Source of the DNA: Halorubrum sp. CBA1229
GTDB taxonomy: Archaea > Halobacteriota > Halobacteria > Halobacteriales > Haloferacaceae
Assembly (NCBI RefSeq): GCF_003721435.2
Contig: NZ_CP054585.1
Coordinates: 1,550,001-1,614,000 of the forward strand
Direction: 5' to 3'
DNA: 64,000 nucleotides
Part shown: one piece after another, positions 8,227 through 16,504 of the stretch
How positions within the stretch are numbered: position 1 is the first letter of the stretch
Layout of the letters: each line of letters starts with the position of its first letter
Made by a program: the position numbers and the translations under genes
Notes under the pieces: generated by a model
The model's database searches: none
The model's input: only the letters and a program-made list of their open reading frames with translations
Told to the model about the DNA's origin: nothing

Positions 8227-9428
8227 GTCTCGGAGAGACGGTCGAGGGCCCGCGCCAGTTCGCGCTCGTCCGGGAGCGCGTACACGTCGCACCGCGCCTG
8301 CACGCCCTCCGTCTGGATCGCGGCGTCGATCACGAACCCGTAGTCCTGCCGCCGGCTCAGCTTGGCGACCAGCGGGCTGATCGTCGACGAACCGATGTCG
8401 TGGACGAACTCGGGCGGCGAGTGGCTGATCGAGGTGCCGAGCACGTTCGCCCAGCCGTCGATGAACCCGCTCGTCATCACGTTGCCGAGCTCGCAGAGCG
8501 CGTTCTCCGCCATCCCGCCGAGCGGCTCGTCCGGCTCGCTCGGGAGCATCGCCGCCGCGATCGTCGCCGCCGACTCCTCCTCGAAGAGGATCGCGAGGTA
8601 GCCGCTCGGCTCCCCCTGCAGCTCGAAGACCGTCCCGGCGTGCGGCTCGACGCCGACCTCGGCGGGCACGTCGGCGAGCGGGACGAACCGCAGCCGGCTC
8701 ACGTCGACGGTCGTCTCGAGGCCCGTCATCATCGCGATGTTGTCGGCGGCGTTCGCCGACCCGCGCTTCGCCAGCGACGCGAACGTCGACAGCGACTCGT
8801 ACGGGACGGCGGTGGTGCCGGCCTCGCCGGCGGCCCCGTCCCCCGCCCCCTCGGCGCCCGCCGTCGCGGCCGGCGCGGTCTTCCCGACGATGAGGTCGCG
8901 GAAGGGGCCGGAGTCGGGCAGCATATAAATAGAGAAGTCGAGGTCGGTCGTCGTCGCGTCCAGCCGGCTCTCGAAGAGGAACACGCCGTCGCCGGCGAGC
9001 GCCCCGTCCGGGAGGACGGCGGCGCCGTCGGCCTCGAAGTAGCGCGGCGGCGTCATGTCGATCGCCTTCCCGAGGTAGTTCGCCCAGCCGTCGAGGAAGC
9101 CGCCGAGCGCGATGTTGCCGACCTCGGTCACCGCGCTTCGCTCCATCGAGGCGCCGCCGGGCAGCAGCGAGAGCAGGGCGTCGACGTTGGCGGCGTCGAA
9201 CGCGAGCACCGCCTCGCCGTCTAACCCGCCGCGGAGCCCGACGCTCACGCCGATCGACTCGCGGCCGGTGAACGCCTCGGCGAGGTCCTCGCCGCTGGCG
9301 ACGCTCGCGCCCGTGACCTCCACCGCGAGGTCGGTCCCCGTGAGATCGGAGAGGGCGCCGGCGGCCTGTTCGGCGCCCTGCTCTGCGAGACGGTTGCACG
9401 CGCCGAGCGCCCGGACGTCGACCCGCAT
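8223..9428 (-). CDS. cheC: Two-domain CheC-family CheY phosphatase
   Basis: CheC/CheX/FliY-family phosphatase that dephosphorylates CheY. The 401-residue protein is a tandem duplication. The first half has the phosphatase signature around SAVTEVGNIALGG and the second around NALCELGNVMTSG (S/D-x3-E-x2-N pattern), each followed by GWANxLG. An Ala/Gly linker (about residues 200-230) joins the halves. The start at 9428 overlaps the cheY stop (TAATG). Longer versions starting upstream would overlap cheY and are rejected. Confidence 0.9.
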   Translation of the reverse strand: MRVDVRALGACNRLAEQGAEQAAGALSDLTGTDLAVEVTGASVASGEDLAEAFTGRESIGVSVGLRGGLDGEAVLAFDAANVDALLSLLPGGASMERSAVTEVGNIALGGFLDGWANYLGKAIDMTPPRYFEADGAAVLPDGALAGDGVFLFESRLDATTTDLDFSIYMLPDSGPFRDLIVGKTAPAATAGAEGAGDGAAGEAGTTAVPYESLSTFASLAKRGSANAADNIAMMTGLETTVDVSRLRFVPLADVPAEVGVEPHAGTVFELQGEPSGYLAILFEEESAATIAAAMLPSEPDEPLGGMAENALCELGNVMTSGFIDGWANVLGTSISHSPPEFVHDIGSSTISPLVAKLSRRQDYGFVIDAAIQTEGVQARCDVYALPDERELARALDRLSET

Positions 9429-9784
9429 TATACCGCCGATCCGATGGCGTCGAGCACGTTCGGCTTCTGGAACGGCTTCGTGATGTACCCCTCGGCACCG
9501 GCCTTGATGGCGGCCTTCATCTTCTCCTCTTGCCCGACGCTGGTGCACATGATCACCGTCGCCTCGGGGTTCTCCTCTAAGATCTCCGTCGTCGCCTCGA
9601 TCCCGTCGCGGATCGGCATCACGATGTCCATCATCACGAGGTCGGGGCCGTGCTCCTCGTACATATTGACCGCCTCCACGCCGTTTTCGGCCTCGCCGAC
9701 GATCTCGAACTCCCCCTCCAGTATCTCCCGGAGGAGGTTCCGCATAAACTCCGAGTCGTCCGCGATAAGCACGCGCGTTGCCAT
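9428..9784 (-). CDS. cheY: Chemotaxis response regulator CheY
   Basis: Single receiver domain of 118 residues. The acidic pair lies in VLIADDSEF (residues 4-12), the phosphoacceptor Asp in VMMDIVMP (near residue 55), the conserved Thr/Ser in VIMCTSVG, and the Lys in YITKPF (near 104). Phospho-CheY acts on the archaellar motor through CheF and ArlCE. It is the first gene of cheY-cheC-cheD with TAATG and GTGA overlaps. A TATA-like box lies about 30 bp upstream (9811-9820). Confidence 0.95.
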   Translation of the reverse strand: MATRVLIADDSEFMRNLLREILEGEFEIVGEAENGVEAVNMYEEHGPDLVMMDIVMPIRDGIEATTEILEENPEATVIMCTSVGQEEKMKAAIKAGAEGYITKPFQKPNVLDAIGSAV

Positions 9785-9810
9785 GGTTGTCTCGAAAGCG
9801 GTGCAGCGAT

Positions 9811-9850
9811 CACTTAACCACTCCCCCGCGGTTCTCAGCGATGAGAACCG
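9811..9850 (-). promoter_or_regulatory. cheY promoter with adjacent perfect inverted repeat
   Basis: On the minus strand GGTTAAGTG (9811-9819) is a TATA-like box about 30 bp before the cheY ATG. Directly upstream is a perfect 9-bp inverted repeat, CGGTTCTCA (9829-9837) and TGAGAACCG (9842-9850), with a four-base loop. It could be an operator for cheYCD or a hairpin closing the upstream surface-protein transcript. Confidence 0.5.
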
Positions 9851-9872
9851 ACAGTGACGGCGGGGCGGCCTC

Positions 9873-12302
9873 TCAGATCCAGTGCCCGAGGAGGTACGTC
9901 GCGCCGACGAGGACGGTCCCGCCGAACGTCTCGCGCGTCCCGATTCCGAACGGGAGGAGCGTCGCCGGCGCCCCGTCGGGCTCCTCGGTCGGCGTCTCGC
10001 CGTCGTCTCCCTCCGATCCGGACTCGTTCGGCCCCTCGTCTGCCGAGCCGTTCCCGGTCGAGTCGCCGGCGTCGTCGCCGTCGCTCGCCCCGTCATCGCC
10101 GTCGCCGCTCCCCTCGCCCCCGTCGGTCGACTCCGAACTGTTTCCGTCGGTCTCATCGACGCGCGTCACCGCGGGGTCGGCTTCCACAATCAGCGTTCCG
10201 TTCACTCGGTCTCCGTCGATCGCGAGCGAGTACGGGTACTCGCCCGGCTCTAGGTCGGCGTCGAACCCGCCGAACGTCTCGTTCGTCTCGGCCTGCGGCG
10301 CGACCGTGACGTATCGCTCTTCGACGATCTCACCGTCGTCGACGTCGAGCGTCAGGCGTTCCCGGTCGCGCAGCTGCCCGACGTTCCGCACCGTCGCGGA
10401 GAGGGCCGCCAGCGACTCGCCGCGGGTCACCGTGAGGTTGGTCGTCGTCCCGTTCGCCAGTCGGAGTCGCCGTGGGTCCGTGGCGTTGTCAACGACGAGG
10501 ACCTCCCGGCTGTCCTGTAGCGACTGCCCCCGGTAGAGCCGGTAGCTCGCTCTGGTCCCGGGCGCCACGTCGGCGAGCCCGCTGTCCGCGGAGAAGTTCC
10601 CGTCCTCGATCGCCAGCTCGGACTCGGTCCGGGACGGGGTCTCGTTGGTGTCCCTGACGATCGTCGCCGACAGCTCCGCCACGGGCAGAATCGTGGTCGT
10701 GCCCGTTATCGTCCCGTCGCCAGTCTCGACGAGGACGGTGCCGTCGTCCGTGACGTGGTCGTACCGGAGGTACCGCTCCCGAACGCTGAACGACGCCTCG
10801 GCGCTCACCCGGCCGTCGCCGGTTCCGTGATACGGGTACTGCTCCGCCACGTCCTCGTCCGTCGCCGACTGCGCTCCGAACGCCGCCGGCGGCTCGCCCC
10901 CGCCGTCGCCGAACCGATACCGCTCGCCGTCGGTCCCCTCTAAGGCGAACTCGACCGCGAACTCGTCGCCCGGCTCGACGTCGTGGGTGAACGCGCCGCC
11001 GTCGCTCGTGTCGATCGCGAGGTAGAAGCGGCCGGGCACTCCGTTCCTGTCGGCGTCCCCGCGTTCGAGCTCCGATTCCTCCGCAAGAAAGAGGCTGACG
11101 TCGTCGGAGTCGGCGTCCGCGAGATCGAGCTCCGCCCGGGGTTCGTTCCGCCCGGGATTCGTCTGCCGGACCGTCAGCGAGACGCCCTCCTCGGCCTCGA
11201 GGAGATCGACGAGGACGGTGTGGTTGAGCGTCGTCCCGGCCTCGATCGCGGTCCCGTCGTCCGACTCGCCGGACCGCCGCTCCGCGAAGTGCGCCATCGC
11301 GCCCCAGATCCCGGTCGCCTCGAAGCCGAGCACGACGCGGTCGCCCTTCGTCACCGCCGTTCGGTCGAGTCCGGCCTCCCTGAGGGCTGCGAGCGACTCG
11401 GTCCCTTCCCCGTCGTCCCCCCCGTCGGCGATCACGTCCGAGTCCGCGGTCGTGAAGACCTCGGCCTCGTCGTGGAATCCCGGTTCCTCCAACACGAGGT
11501 CGGACTCCGCGGCCACCTCGACCGGGTCTATCGCGCCCGAATCGCGGACGATGAACGTGCCGTTGGTGATCGCGAGCCGGTACCGCTCCGGAACGAGGGG
11601 CCGCGCGAGCCCGCCCGCGCCCGTCGAGCCGACCCCGGAGAGGTTCGCGAGGCTGTCGGCGACCACGTCGCCGTCCTCGTTTTTGAACTCAAGCGAGCAG
11701 TTCACGCGGTCGGCGCTACAGCTCTTGACGCCGCTCTCGTTCGTCCCGAGGAGCCGCGTGTTGATCGTCGTCGACCCGTCTCCCACCTTGAGCACGTCGA
11801 CGAATCCGACCGTCCCGCCGGAATCGGTGAGGCGGTTGCCGCCGACCAGCAGGTACGCGGTGTCGCCCCCGGAGGTGTCGACGACGTGTCTGATCTCCAC
11901 CGGGTCACCCGCCGTTCCGGTGTACGTCGGTCGGCTGAATGAGCCGTCGATCTCTCGGCTGACGGCGCCGCCCGGCGCCGCAGTTTCGCCGGTTTCGATC
12001 GCCGGAGCGACCTCGTCGCCGGCGGACGGTACCGCTCCGTCGCTCGCCGCCGCGTCCCCTCCCGCGAGCGCCGCCGCGGCGGGACCGATCGGCCCGGCGC
12101 CGAGGACCGAGCAGAGCACCGCGAGGGCGACCAGCACGGTTCCCAGCGTCGAGAGCCGAGAGCGCAGCGCGACGGCCTCCCCGTCGCTCTCCGCGGGTTC
12201 CCCGCGGCGGGCGCCGCGGGACCCGACGCGGCGGCCCTCTGAATCGGCGGTCGCCGCTCTGTCGGACCGATCCGCGCCGTCCCGTGGAGATCTGGAGGTC
12301 AT
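9873..12302 (-). CDS. Secreted surface protein of the haloarchaeal S-layer/adhesin type
   Basis: About 809 residues from the ATG at 12302; an alternative ATG at 12356 adds 18. A hydrophobic signal segment (LGTVLVALAVLCSVLGAG) is followed by an Ala-rich region, then repeated extracellular beta-domains typical of haloarchaeal surface proteins (the region around DPVEIRHVVDTSGGDTAYLLVGGNRL resembles the BGTF/DUF7827-type domain). The C-terminal part has an Asp/Ser/Glu-rich stalk and a weak hydrophobic end. There are many N-x-S/T sequons. A clear PGF-CTERM motif is absent, so the anchor is uncertain. It separates cheY from the archaellin genes. Confidence 0.72.
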   Translation of the reverse strand: MTSRSPRDGADRSDRAATADSEGRRVGSRGARRGEPAESDGEAVALRSRLSTLGTVLVALAVLCSVLGAGPIGPAAAALAGGDAAASDGAVPSAGDEVAPAIETGETAAPGGAVSREIDGSFSRPTYTGTAGDPVEIRHVVDTSGGDTAYLLVGGNRLTDSGGTVGFVDVLKVGDGSTTINTRLLGTNESGVKSCSADRVNCSLEFKNEDGDVVADSLANLSGVGSTGAGGLARPLVPERYRLAITNGTFIVRDSGAIDPVEVAAESDLVLEEPGFHDEAEVFTTADSDVIADGGDDGEGTESLAALREAGLDRTAVTKGDRVVLGFEATGIWGAMAHFAERRSGESDDGTAIEAGTTLNHTVLVDLLEAEEGVSLTVRQTNPGRNEPRAELDLADADSDDVSLFLAEESELERGDADRNGVPGRFYLAIDTSDGGAFTHDVEPGDEFAVEFALEGTDGERYRFGDGGGEPPAAFGAQSATDEDVAEQYPYHGTGDGRVSAEASFSVRERYLRYDHVTDDGTVLVETGDGTITGTTTILPVAELSATIVRDTNETPSRTESELAIEDGNFSADSGLADVAPGTRASYRLYRGQSLQDSREVLVVDNATDPRRLRLANGTTTNLTVTRGESLAALSATVRNVGQLRDRERLTLDVDDGEIVEERYVTVAPQAETNETFGGFDADLEPGEYPYSLAIDGDRVNGTLIVEADPAVTRVDETDGNSSESTDGGEGSGDGDDGASDGDDAGDSTGNGSADEGPNESGSEGDDGETPTEEPDGAPATLLPFGIGTRETFGGTVLVGATYLLGHWI

Positions 12303-12409
12303 CGTGGTGTCGGGTTGTCGTGGTGTCGGGTCGTCGTGCCGGCGAGTCGTCGTCACGGAGCCGAATCGCGCGGACGGCTCGCCGTCGGTTGCTACACGGT
12401 CGGGATCTC

Positions 12410-12421
12410 AGCGACTAAAGC
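12410..12421 (-). promoter_or_regulatory. TATA-like box upstream of the surface-protein gene
   Basis: Minus-strand GCTTTAGTCG in the 250-bp divergent region. It puts transcription start near 12389. That allows a 33-nt leader to the ATG at 12356 or an 87-nt leader to the ATG at 12302, so it does not settle the start. Confidence 0.35.
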
Positions 12422-12556
12422 GTACCCTCCCGATTATCGCCTCGGAGAACGGGAGCCGGTCGCCGCGACGCGATTCGGCTCGAATCGACCGACTGCGGCG
12501 GTCTCGAACTCTCGGTCGAGCCCCGAAGAGTTAAGCCCGCCCGCGGTCCGGTTCCG

Positions 12557-13027
12557 ATGAGGATGAAGACCTGTCCCCGGTGCGAGTCGTCGATCGACGA
12601 CGAGGCCCGCTACTGCGTCGACTGCGGCGCCCCCCAGACCGAGGCGGCCGCCGAAGAGCTCGACGAGTACGTGCAGCGACAGGCGCAGCAGGTCGCCGCC
12701 GACTCGGGGGCGGCGGGCGGCGGTGGCACCGACGGCGGATCCGGCGACGGAGGCGTGGCCGGCTTCGTACCGACCGAGGAGCTCACCGACCGCGAACAGC
12801 TCTGGCGGCGCGGCTGTTACGTCGCGGGGTACGGCACGATCGTCGTCGCGCTCACGCTGGTCCCGCAGGCCGGTGCGTTCCTCCTGGTTCTCGGCGGGAT
12901 CGCCATCTTACCGCCGGTCCGCCGGCTGACGGCGGAGCCGCTCGGGAGTCCGCTGAAGCGCGAGGTGATGGCCGGGCTGTACGCGATCCTCGCCCTGCTC
13001 GGTGCGGTGCTGCTGTTCGTTTTATAA
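12557..13027 (+). CDS. Zinc-ribbon membrane protein
   Basis: A 156-residue protein with an N-terminal zinc ribbon, CPRC and CVDC (Cys near residues 6, 9, 20, 23), then an Ala/Gln/Gly linker and two to three hydrophobic segments (about residues 93-125 and 134-156). This zinc-ribbon plus membrane-anchor layout is common in haloarchaea; the function is unknown. TTAAG at 12532-12536 is 21-25 bp before the ATG, indicating a leaderless message. It is transcribed opposite to the motility genes. Confidence 0.8.
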   Translation: MRMKTCPRCESSIDDEARYCVDCGAPQTEAAAEELDEYVQRQAQQVAADSGAAGGGGTDGGSGDGGVAGFVPTEELTDREQLWRRGCYVAGYGTIVVALTLVPQAGAFLLVLGGIAILPPVRRLTAEPLGSPLKREVMAGLYAILALLGAVLLFVL

Positions 13028-13041
13028 GAGGCTGCTCCCGC

Positions 13042-13746
13042 TCACTCGATCCGGAACCCGTTCGCCTCCTCCGCGGCGCGGACGAGGTCGCCGATGCTGT
13101 CGCTCGCGGTGAGCCCCTGGCTCGCGGCGAACCGCTTTATCGCCACCGGCGGCACGTCGACGGTCGTCTCGCTCGCGACGAGCAGGAGTCCGAGCGCCTC
13201 CGGCGTCGGCGAGCTCGGGCCCGCGTTCGACGCGAACCACGTCACGAGCGAGTCGAACGTCGCCGTCACGTCGTTCGACACCATCCGCTGGCGGGTGGTG
13301 TCGCCGTCGACGTGGAGCGTCGCGTCGATCCCGTAGGTGAAGCCGTCGCCGTCAAAGGAGCTCGCCAGCCACCGGCTCACCGCCTGTCGGTCGACCTTGG
13401 CGGGGCCGGCCCCCCGGCCGCCGCGGTCGCCCTGACCGCCGCGACCGCCGCGGCCGCCCTCGGACGCACCCCGATCCGCGGCCTCCGGGCCGGCCGCATT
13501 CGCCTGCGGGTCCGTGCCCGGCGGCTGGCGCTCCGCGGGGCTCGCGGGGTCCGCGGCGGTGAACCCGGACTCGTCGGCGGGCTGGCTGGCCGGCCGCGAC
13601 CGCCCGACGTTGGGCCGGCCGTTCGTCCCGACGACGTACCGGCTCTCCCCGATCTCGACGACGCTCTCGTCGTCGGTGAAGTCGAGCTCCTCGGGGTCGG
13701 CCGGCGGGGCGTCCGGGTCGGCCGCCGGTGCGTCGTGGTCACTCAT
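13042..13746 (-). CDS. Conserved haloarchaeal protein with an RGG-like linker, downstream of the archaellins
   Basis: A 234-residue protein. The N-terminal part contains SVVEIGESRYVVGTNGRPNV. The middle is a Pro/Ala-rich linker ending in an RGG-type stretch (GGRGGRGGQGDRGGRG, about residues 110-125). The C-terminal globular domain (VDRQAVSRWLASSF to the end) includes a segment about topping domains in tandem with TFDSLVTWFASN. No enzyme motif is recognised. It follows the two archaellin genes on the same strand after 85 bp, so a motility role is possible by context only. A longer start at 13959 would overlap flaB2 and is rejected. Confidence 0.75.
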   Translation of the reverse strand: MSDHDAPAADPDAPPADPEELDFTDDESVVEIGESRYVVGTNGRPNVGRSRPASQPADESGFTAADPASPAERQPPGTDPQANAAGPEAADRGASEGGRGGRGGQGDRGGRGAGPAKVDRQAVSRWLASSFDGDGFTYGIDATLHVDGDTTRQRMVSNDVTATFDSLVTWFASNAGPSSPTPEALGLLLVASETTVDVPPVAIKRFAASQGLTASDSIGDLVRAAEEANGFRIE

Positions 13747-13831
13747 GGCGTAGCCGTGGAAGCGCGAGAAAATAGGTGTTCCGGGCGGAACGGTCCGCCG
13801 GGGAAGTGGTTCGGGGGCTGTTCGAGGCTCG

Positions 13832-14551
13832 TTAGAGCCGGACCGCTTCGCCGTCCTCGCTGTAGAGGTCGGGCGAATTGAGCTCGACGGAAGTCGTTGC
13901 CGACGACGGCGAGACGATCTCGAGCGACGAGGTATCGCTCTGACCGAACGCCTCATCACTGGTCAGATGTGCGAAGGTGAACGTATCACCGTTACGAACA
14001 CCAGTACTATCATTAGCGCTCGTCAGGCTACCGAACGGTTCTGCACCGGGGTTGAGGACGATCGTGTAATCTTCCTCACCGTTCAGTACCGCGTCGTCGC
14101 CCGCAACCCAGGCACCGGAGCTGTTCTGTACCCCGAATTCGCTCTGGTTGAGGTAGCTTGCGTTGTAACTGCTATCCAGTGTCGTTCCGTTTGCGGCTTC
14201 ATCAGTAAACACAAGATTCGCCTGCCCGTTCGGACCAACGGCTTGGATAGTCGTCTCTGACAAGTCTATTTGACTGGAACCGGCCGCACCGGAGACACTC
14301 ACCCGAATTTCTTCAAGTTCCCCGGAGCTCGCGTTACCCACGATACCGACTTCACTCGAAACGTCGATACGCTCGGACACGAGGTCTGTACTCTCTTGAC
14401 CCGTCGCTTCAGCCTGTGATTGGAGGAAGCCGGCCGTGTTGATCAGAACACCGGCGGCGATCGCTGCCACCAGCACCATCGCGATGAACACGATGAGGGT
14501 CCCGATCCCCACTTGACCGCGGTCCTCACTATTGTTGATAAACTCGAACAT
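13832..14551 (-). CDS. flaB2: Archaellin 2 (filament subunit)
   Basis: A 239-residue prearchaellin. It has a short signal ([12 protein letters not shown]), a class III peptidase site between Gly and Gln in RGQVGIGTL, then a hydrophobic helix ([20 protein letters not shown]) that forms the filament core. The surface domain has several N-x-S/T sequons (NASS, NGTT, NASY, NQS, NSS), consistent with archaellin glycosylation. It starts 2 bp after flaB1 ends. The first 150 nt are nearly identical to flaB1 while the rest diverges. Base composition is visibly less GC-rich than that of neighbouring genes. Confidence 0.95.
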   Translation of the reverse strand: MFEFINNSEDRGQVGIGTLIVFIAMVLVAAIAAGVLINTAGFLQSQAEATGQESTDLVSERIDVSSEVGIVGNASSGELEEIRVSVSGAAGSSQIDLSETTIQAVGPNGQANLVFTDEAANGTTLDSSYNASYLNQSEFGVQNSSGAWVAGDDAVLNGEEDYTIVLNPGAEPFGSLTSANDSTGVRNGDTFTFAHLTSDEAFGQSDTSSLEIVSPSSATTSVELNSPDLYSEDGEAVRL

Positions 14552-14553
14552 TG

Positions 14554-15183
14554 TTACAGCCTCACCGAGGTTTGATCTTCAGTCAGTGTCGTCGGGACAC
14601 GCAGCTCAGCACTTGTGGTCGCCCCGGACGCGGTCGTGAACGTCACCGAGAGACTGTCGCCGGCATTCAAACCGCCGTCGCTCCCGTCCGGATCCAAATT
14701 GTATCCGAATTCGCCGTCGCTATCGTTGAGATTCAGCGTGATCTCTGCGCGGTCACCCGTGTCTGTCAGGACGACTTCATCACCGGTTTCGCCGGTGAAC
14801 ATGTCGATCTCGTTTTCCGAGAGTTCACCTGTGACCTGTCCACCAGTACCGATCAGCTCAACACTCACTTCAGTAAGGTCGATATTCCCGGCACCTGGGG
14901 ATTGTGCGACGGTGATCTGGAGTTCGTCGATCGCACGCTCCGTACTCGTGTTACTAATATTCAAATCAGTGACGTTCCCGGACTGGCTAACAATCTGCAG
15001 CCGGTCGCTCACCTGACTCGTACTTTCTTCGCCCGTCGCCTCCGCCTGCGTCTGGAGGAAGCCGGCCGTGTTGATCAGGACGCCGGCGGCGATCGCCGCC
15101 ACCAGCACCATCGCGATGAACACGATGAGGGTCCCGATCCCCACTTGCCCGCGCTCTTCCTCGTCCAGTATGGTTTCGAACAT
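14554..15183 (-). CDS. flaB1: Archaellin 1 (filament subunit)
   Basis: A 209-residue prearchaellin: signal [12 protein letters not shown], cleavage before QVGIGTL, filament-core helix, then a variable domain with sequons NVT, NIS, NTS and NDS. It is the first gene of the archaellin pair and is preceded by a 360-bp AT-rich regulatory region. In related Halorubrum species two archaellins are both needed for a normal filament; here that is by analogy. The arl assembly operon lies 6 kb away on the same strand. Confidence 0.95.
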   Translation of the reverse strand: MFETILDEEERGQVGIGTLIVFIAMVLVAAIAAGVLINTAGFLQTQAEATGEESTSQVSDRLQIVSQSGNVTDLNISNTSTERAIDELQITVAQSPGAGNIDLTEVSVELIGTGGQVTGELSENEIDMFTGETGDEVVLTDTGDRAEITLNLNDSDGEFGYNLDPDGSDGGLNAGDSLSVTFTTASGATTSAELRVPTTLTEDQTSVRL

Positions 15184-15544
15184 TGTGTGTTGCGTTGGCC
15201 CCCGGCCTGCCCGGCGGGCGTTATCGATAGGGAGTGTGATTTCCCTATTAAAGACTCCGTGCCGATTATTCGACCTGATAAAACGCCGCAGTCGTGCGAT
15301 TTTCGGATTAATTCCAGCAAAATAATTTCTATAATCATCAACGATTTCACCGCGTGGTTATCGCATCCGATACTCGAACAGCAGTAGATGTGCGCGCAGA
15401 TATCGGCCGATCAGTCGGCGCGGAACTGCTCGGTAGCGCGGTGAGGTCGATCAACGGGGGTCCGCGTCGGAACCCAGCGGGTGACCTACACAGGTGAACT
15501 GGGCCGATCAACTGAGACGATCCGTACCGCAGCGCCGCGGATCG
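15184..15544 (-). promoter_or_regulatory. Archaellin promoter region with inverted repeat
   Basis: AT-rich non-coding stretch. Minus-strand CTTTAATA (about 15247-15254) is a TATA-like box about 65-70 bp before the flaB1 ATG. It overlaps a perfect inverted repeat, ATAGGGA (15227-15233) and TCCCTAT (15242-15248), with an 8-base spacer, possibly an operator or 5'-UTR hairpin. Further TTTATC and AATTATTT stretches upstream (15275-15330) could serve activators. No coding frame is credible. Confidence 0.5.
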
Positions 15545-15883
15545 TTACCGGTCCTGAATCCGCGTGAGTTCGGACTCGGGGATCACGAGCTCTCGCGTGC
15601 CGGGCTCGTAGACCGCGAGGCTCCCGGCGACGAGCGCCATCGACGCCGCCAGCAGCCCGGTGTTGATCAACAGCAGCGCCGCCGCGTCGGCGAACGACGT
15701 CCGGAAGCCGGCGACGGGCGTCGCGACGGCCGCGACGACGACCAGTCCGAAGCCGACGGCCAGGTACGCCATCGCGGTGCGGCCCGACGACCGGTAGGCG
15801 GCCACCGCGAACGCCGCCAGCGTCGCGCTCGCGCCCGCCAACACGGTGGTCGTCACGAGATACAATCCCTCGATGAGCTCCAT
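15545..15883 (-). CDS. Small four-helix membrane protein paired with a divergent winged-helix gene
   Basis: 112 residues with about three to four hydrophobic segments (residues 5-30, 37-60, 68-90) and a short charged tail (RELVIPESELTRIQDR). It resembles the haloarchaeal DUF7521-type proteins that often sit beside winged-helix regulators. It is divergent from the winged-helix gene at 16072, with a 188-bp intergenic region. Function unknown; possibly a membrane partner of the regulator. Confidence 0.7.
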   Translation of the reverse strand: MELIEGLYLVTTTVLAGASATLAAFAVAAYRSSGRTAMAYLAVGFGLVVVAAVATPVAGFRTSFADAAALLLINTGLLAASMALVAGSLAVYEPGTRELVIPESELTRIQDR

Positions 15884-16037
15884 ATCCGGCCTCCTCGGAG
15901 TCGATACATAAACCCACGGTGGCGGCTATCACCGGCGATAACACGGCGTTCCGCTATCGCGGGTCCGAAGAACGCGGATACGGCGTCTGTCGCCCGCCTG
16001 TCCCCGGATTCGACGATCCCTGCACTCACCGGTATCC

Positions 16038-16052
16038 TTTTACGTTGTAAAA
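16038..16052 (+). promoter_or_regulatory. Inverted-repeat operator overlapping the promoter of the 16072 regulator
   Basis: TTTTAC-GTT-GTAAAA is a perfect palindrome with 6-bp arms, 20-34 bp upstream of the ATG at 16072, where the TATA box should be. A dimeric winged-helix protein binding here would block transcription, so autoregulation is likely. Confidence 0.55.
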
Positions 16053-16071
16053 ATCAACGACGATAACGTGA

Positions 16072-16410
16072 ATGGTGGGGGACGATCTGATCACGGTTCT
16101 CGGTAACAAGTACAACACGGACATTCTGACGGCGACCGGCGACGCGATGTCCGCGCAGGATCTGAGCGACGAGCTCGACGTCCCGATCGCGACGTGTTAC
16201 CGCCGGATCAACGAGCTCGAGGAGGCCGACTTACTCGAGCTGCACGACCGGCCGCTCTCGGACGAGCACCGCCGGGTGAAGGTGTACCGCCGGAAGGTCG
16301 ACGGCGTCGAGGTCGACTTCCGCGACGGGCTCACGATCGAGGTCGAGGAGCGCTCCGCGGTGAAAAACCGGCTCGACGACGTGTGGCGCGACCTCTCGTC
16401 GAGTCAGTAG
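16072..16410 (+). CDS. Winged helix-turn-helix transcriptional regulator
   Basis: 112 residues. An ArsR/TrmB-like winged helix spans about residues 5-70 (LITVLGNKYNTDILTATG, SAQDLSDELDVPIATCYRRI, ELEEADLLEL), followed by a beta-strand wing and a C-terminal region with SAVKNRLDDVWRDL. No metal-binding cysteine motif is seen. A palindrome overlaps its promoter. It is divergent from a membrane protein, a layout repeated at 20768-21345. It neighbours the archaellin promoter, so a role in motility control is possible but unproven. Confidence 0.82.
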   Translation: MVGDDLITVLGNKYNTDILTATGDAMSAQDLSDELDVPIATCYRRINELEEADLLELHDRPLSDEHRRVKVYRRKVDGVEVDFRDGLTIEVEERSAVKNRLDDVWRDLSSSQ

Positions 16411-16504
16411 CGTCCCGCAACTCTCCCCTTCCGCTCCGTCGGCGACTCTCGGTCCGTTCTCTCTGTCCGTTCCCTCGATCTCTCCTCTTAGAGTCCGGTC
16501 CGGA

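Noticed and set aside
7642-9498. 618-residue frame spanning cheC and cheD
   Set aside because: It is antiphase to cheC over most of its length. Only the cheD part from GTG 8226 has family motifs.
12316-12356. Upstream start of the surface protein at 12356 as the certain start
   Set aside because: The extra residues derive from a short DNA repeat (GACACCACGAC type) and add nothing signal-like; ATG 12302 is kept, with uncertainty.
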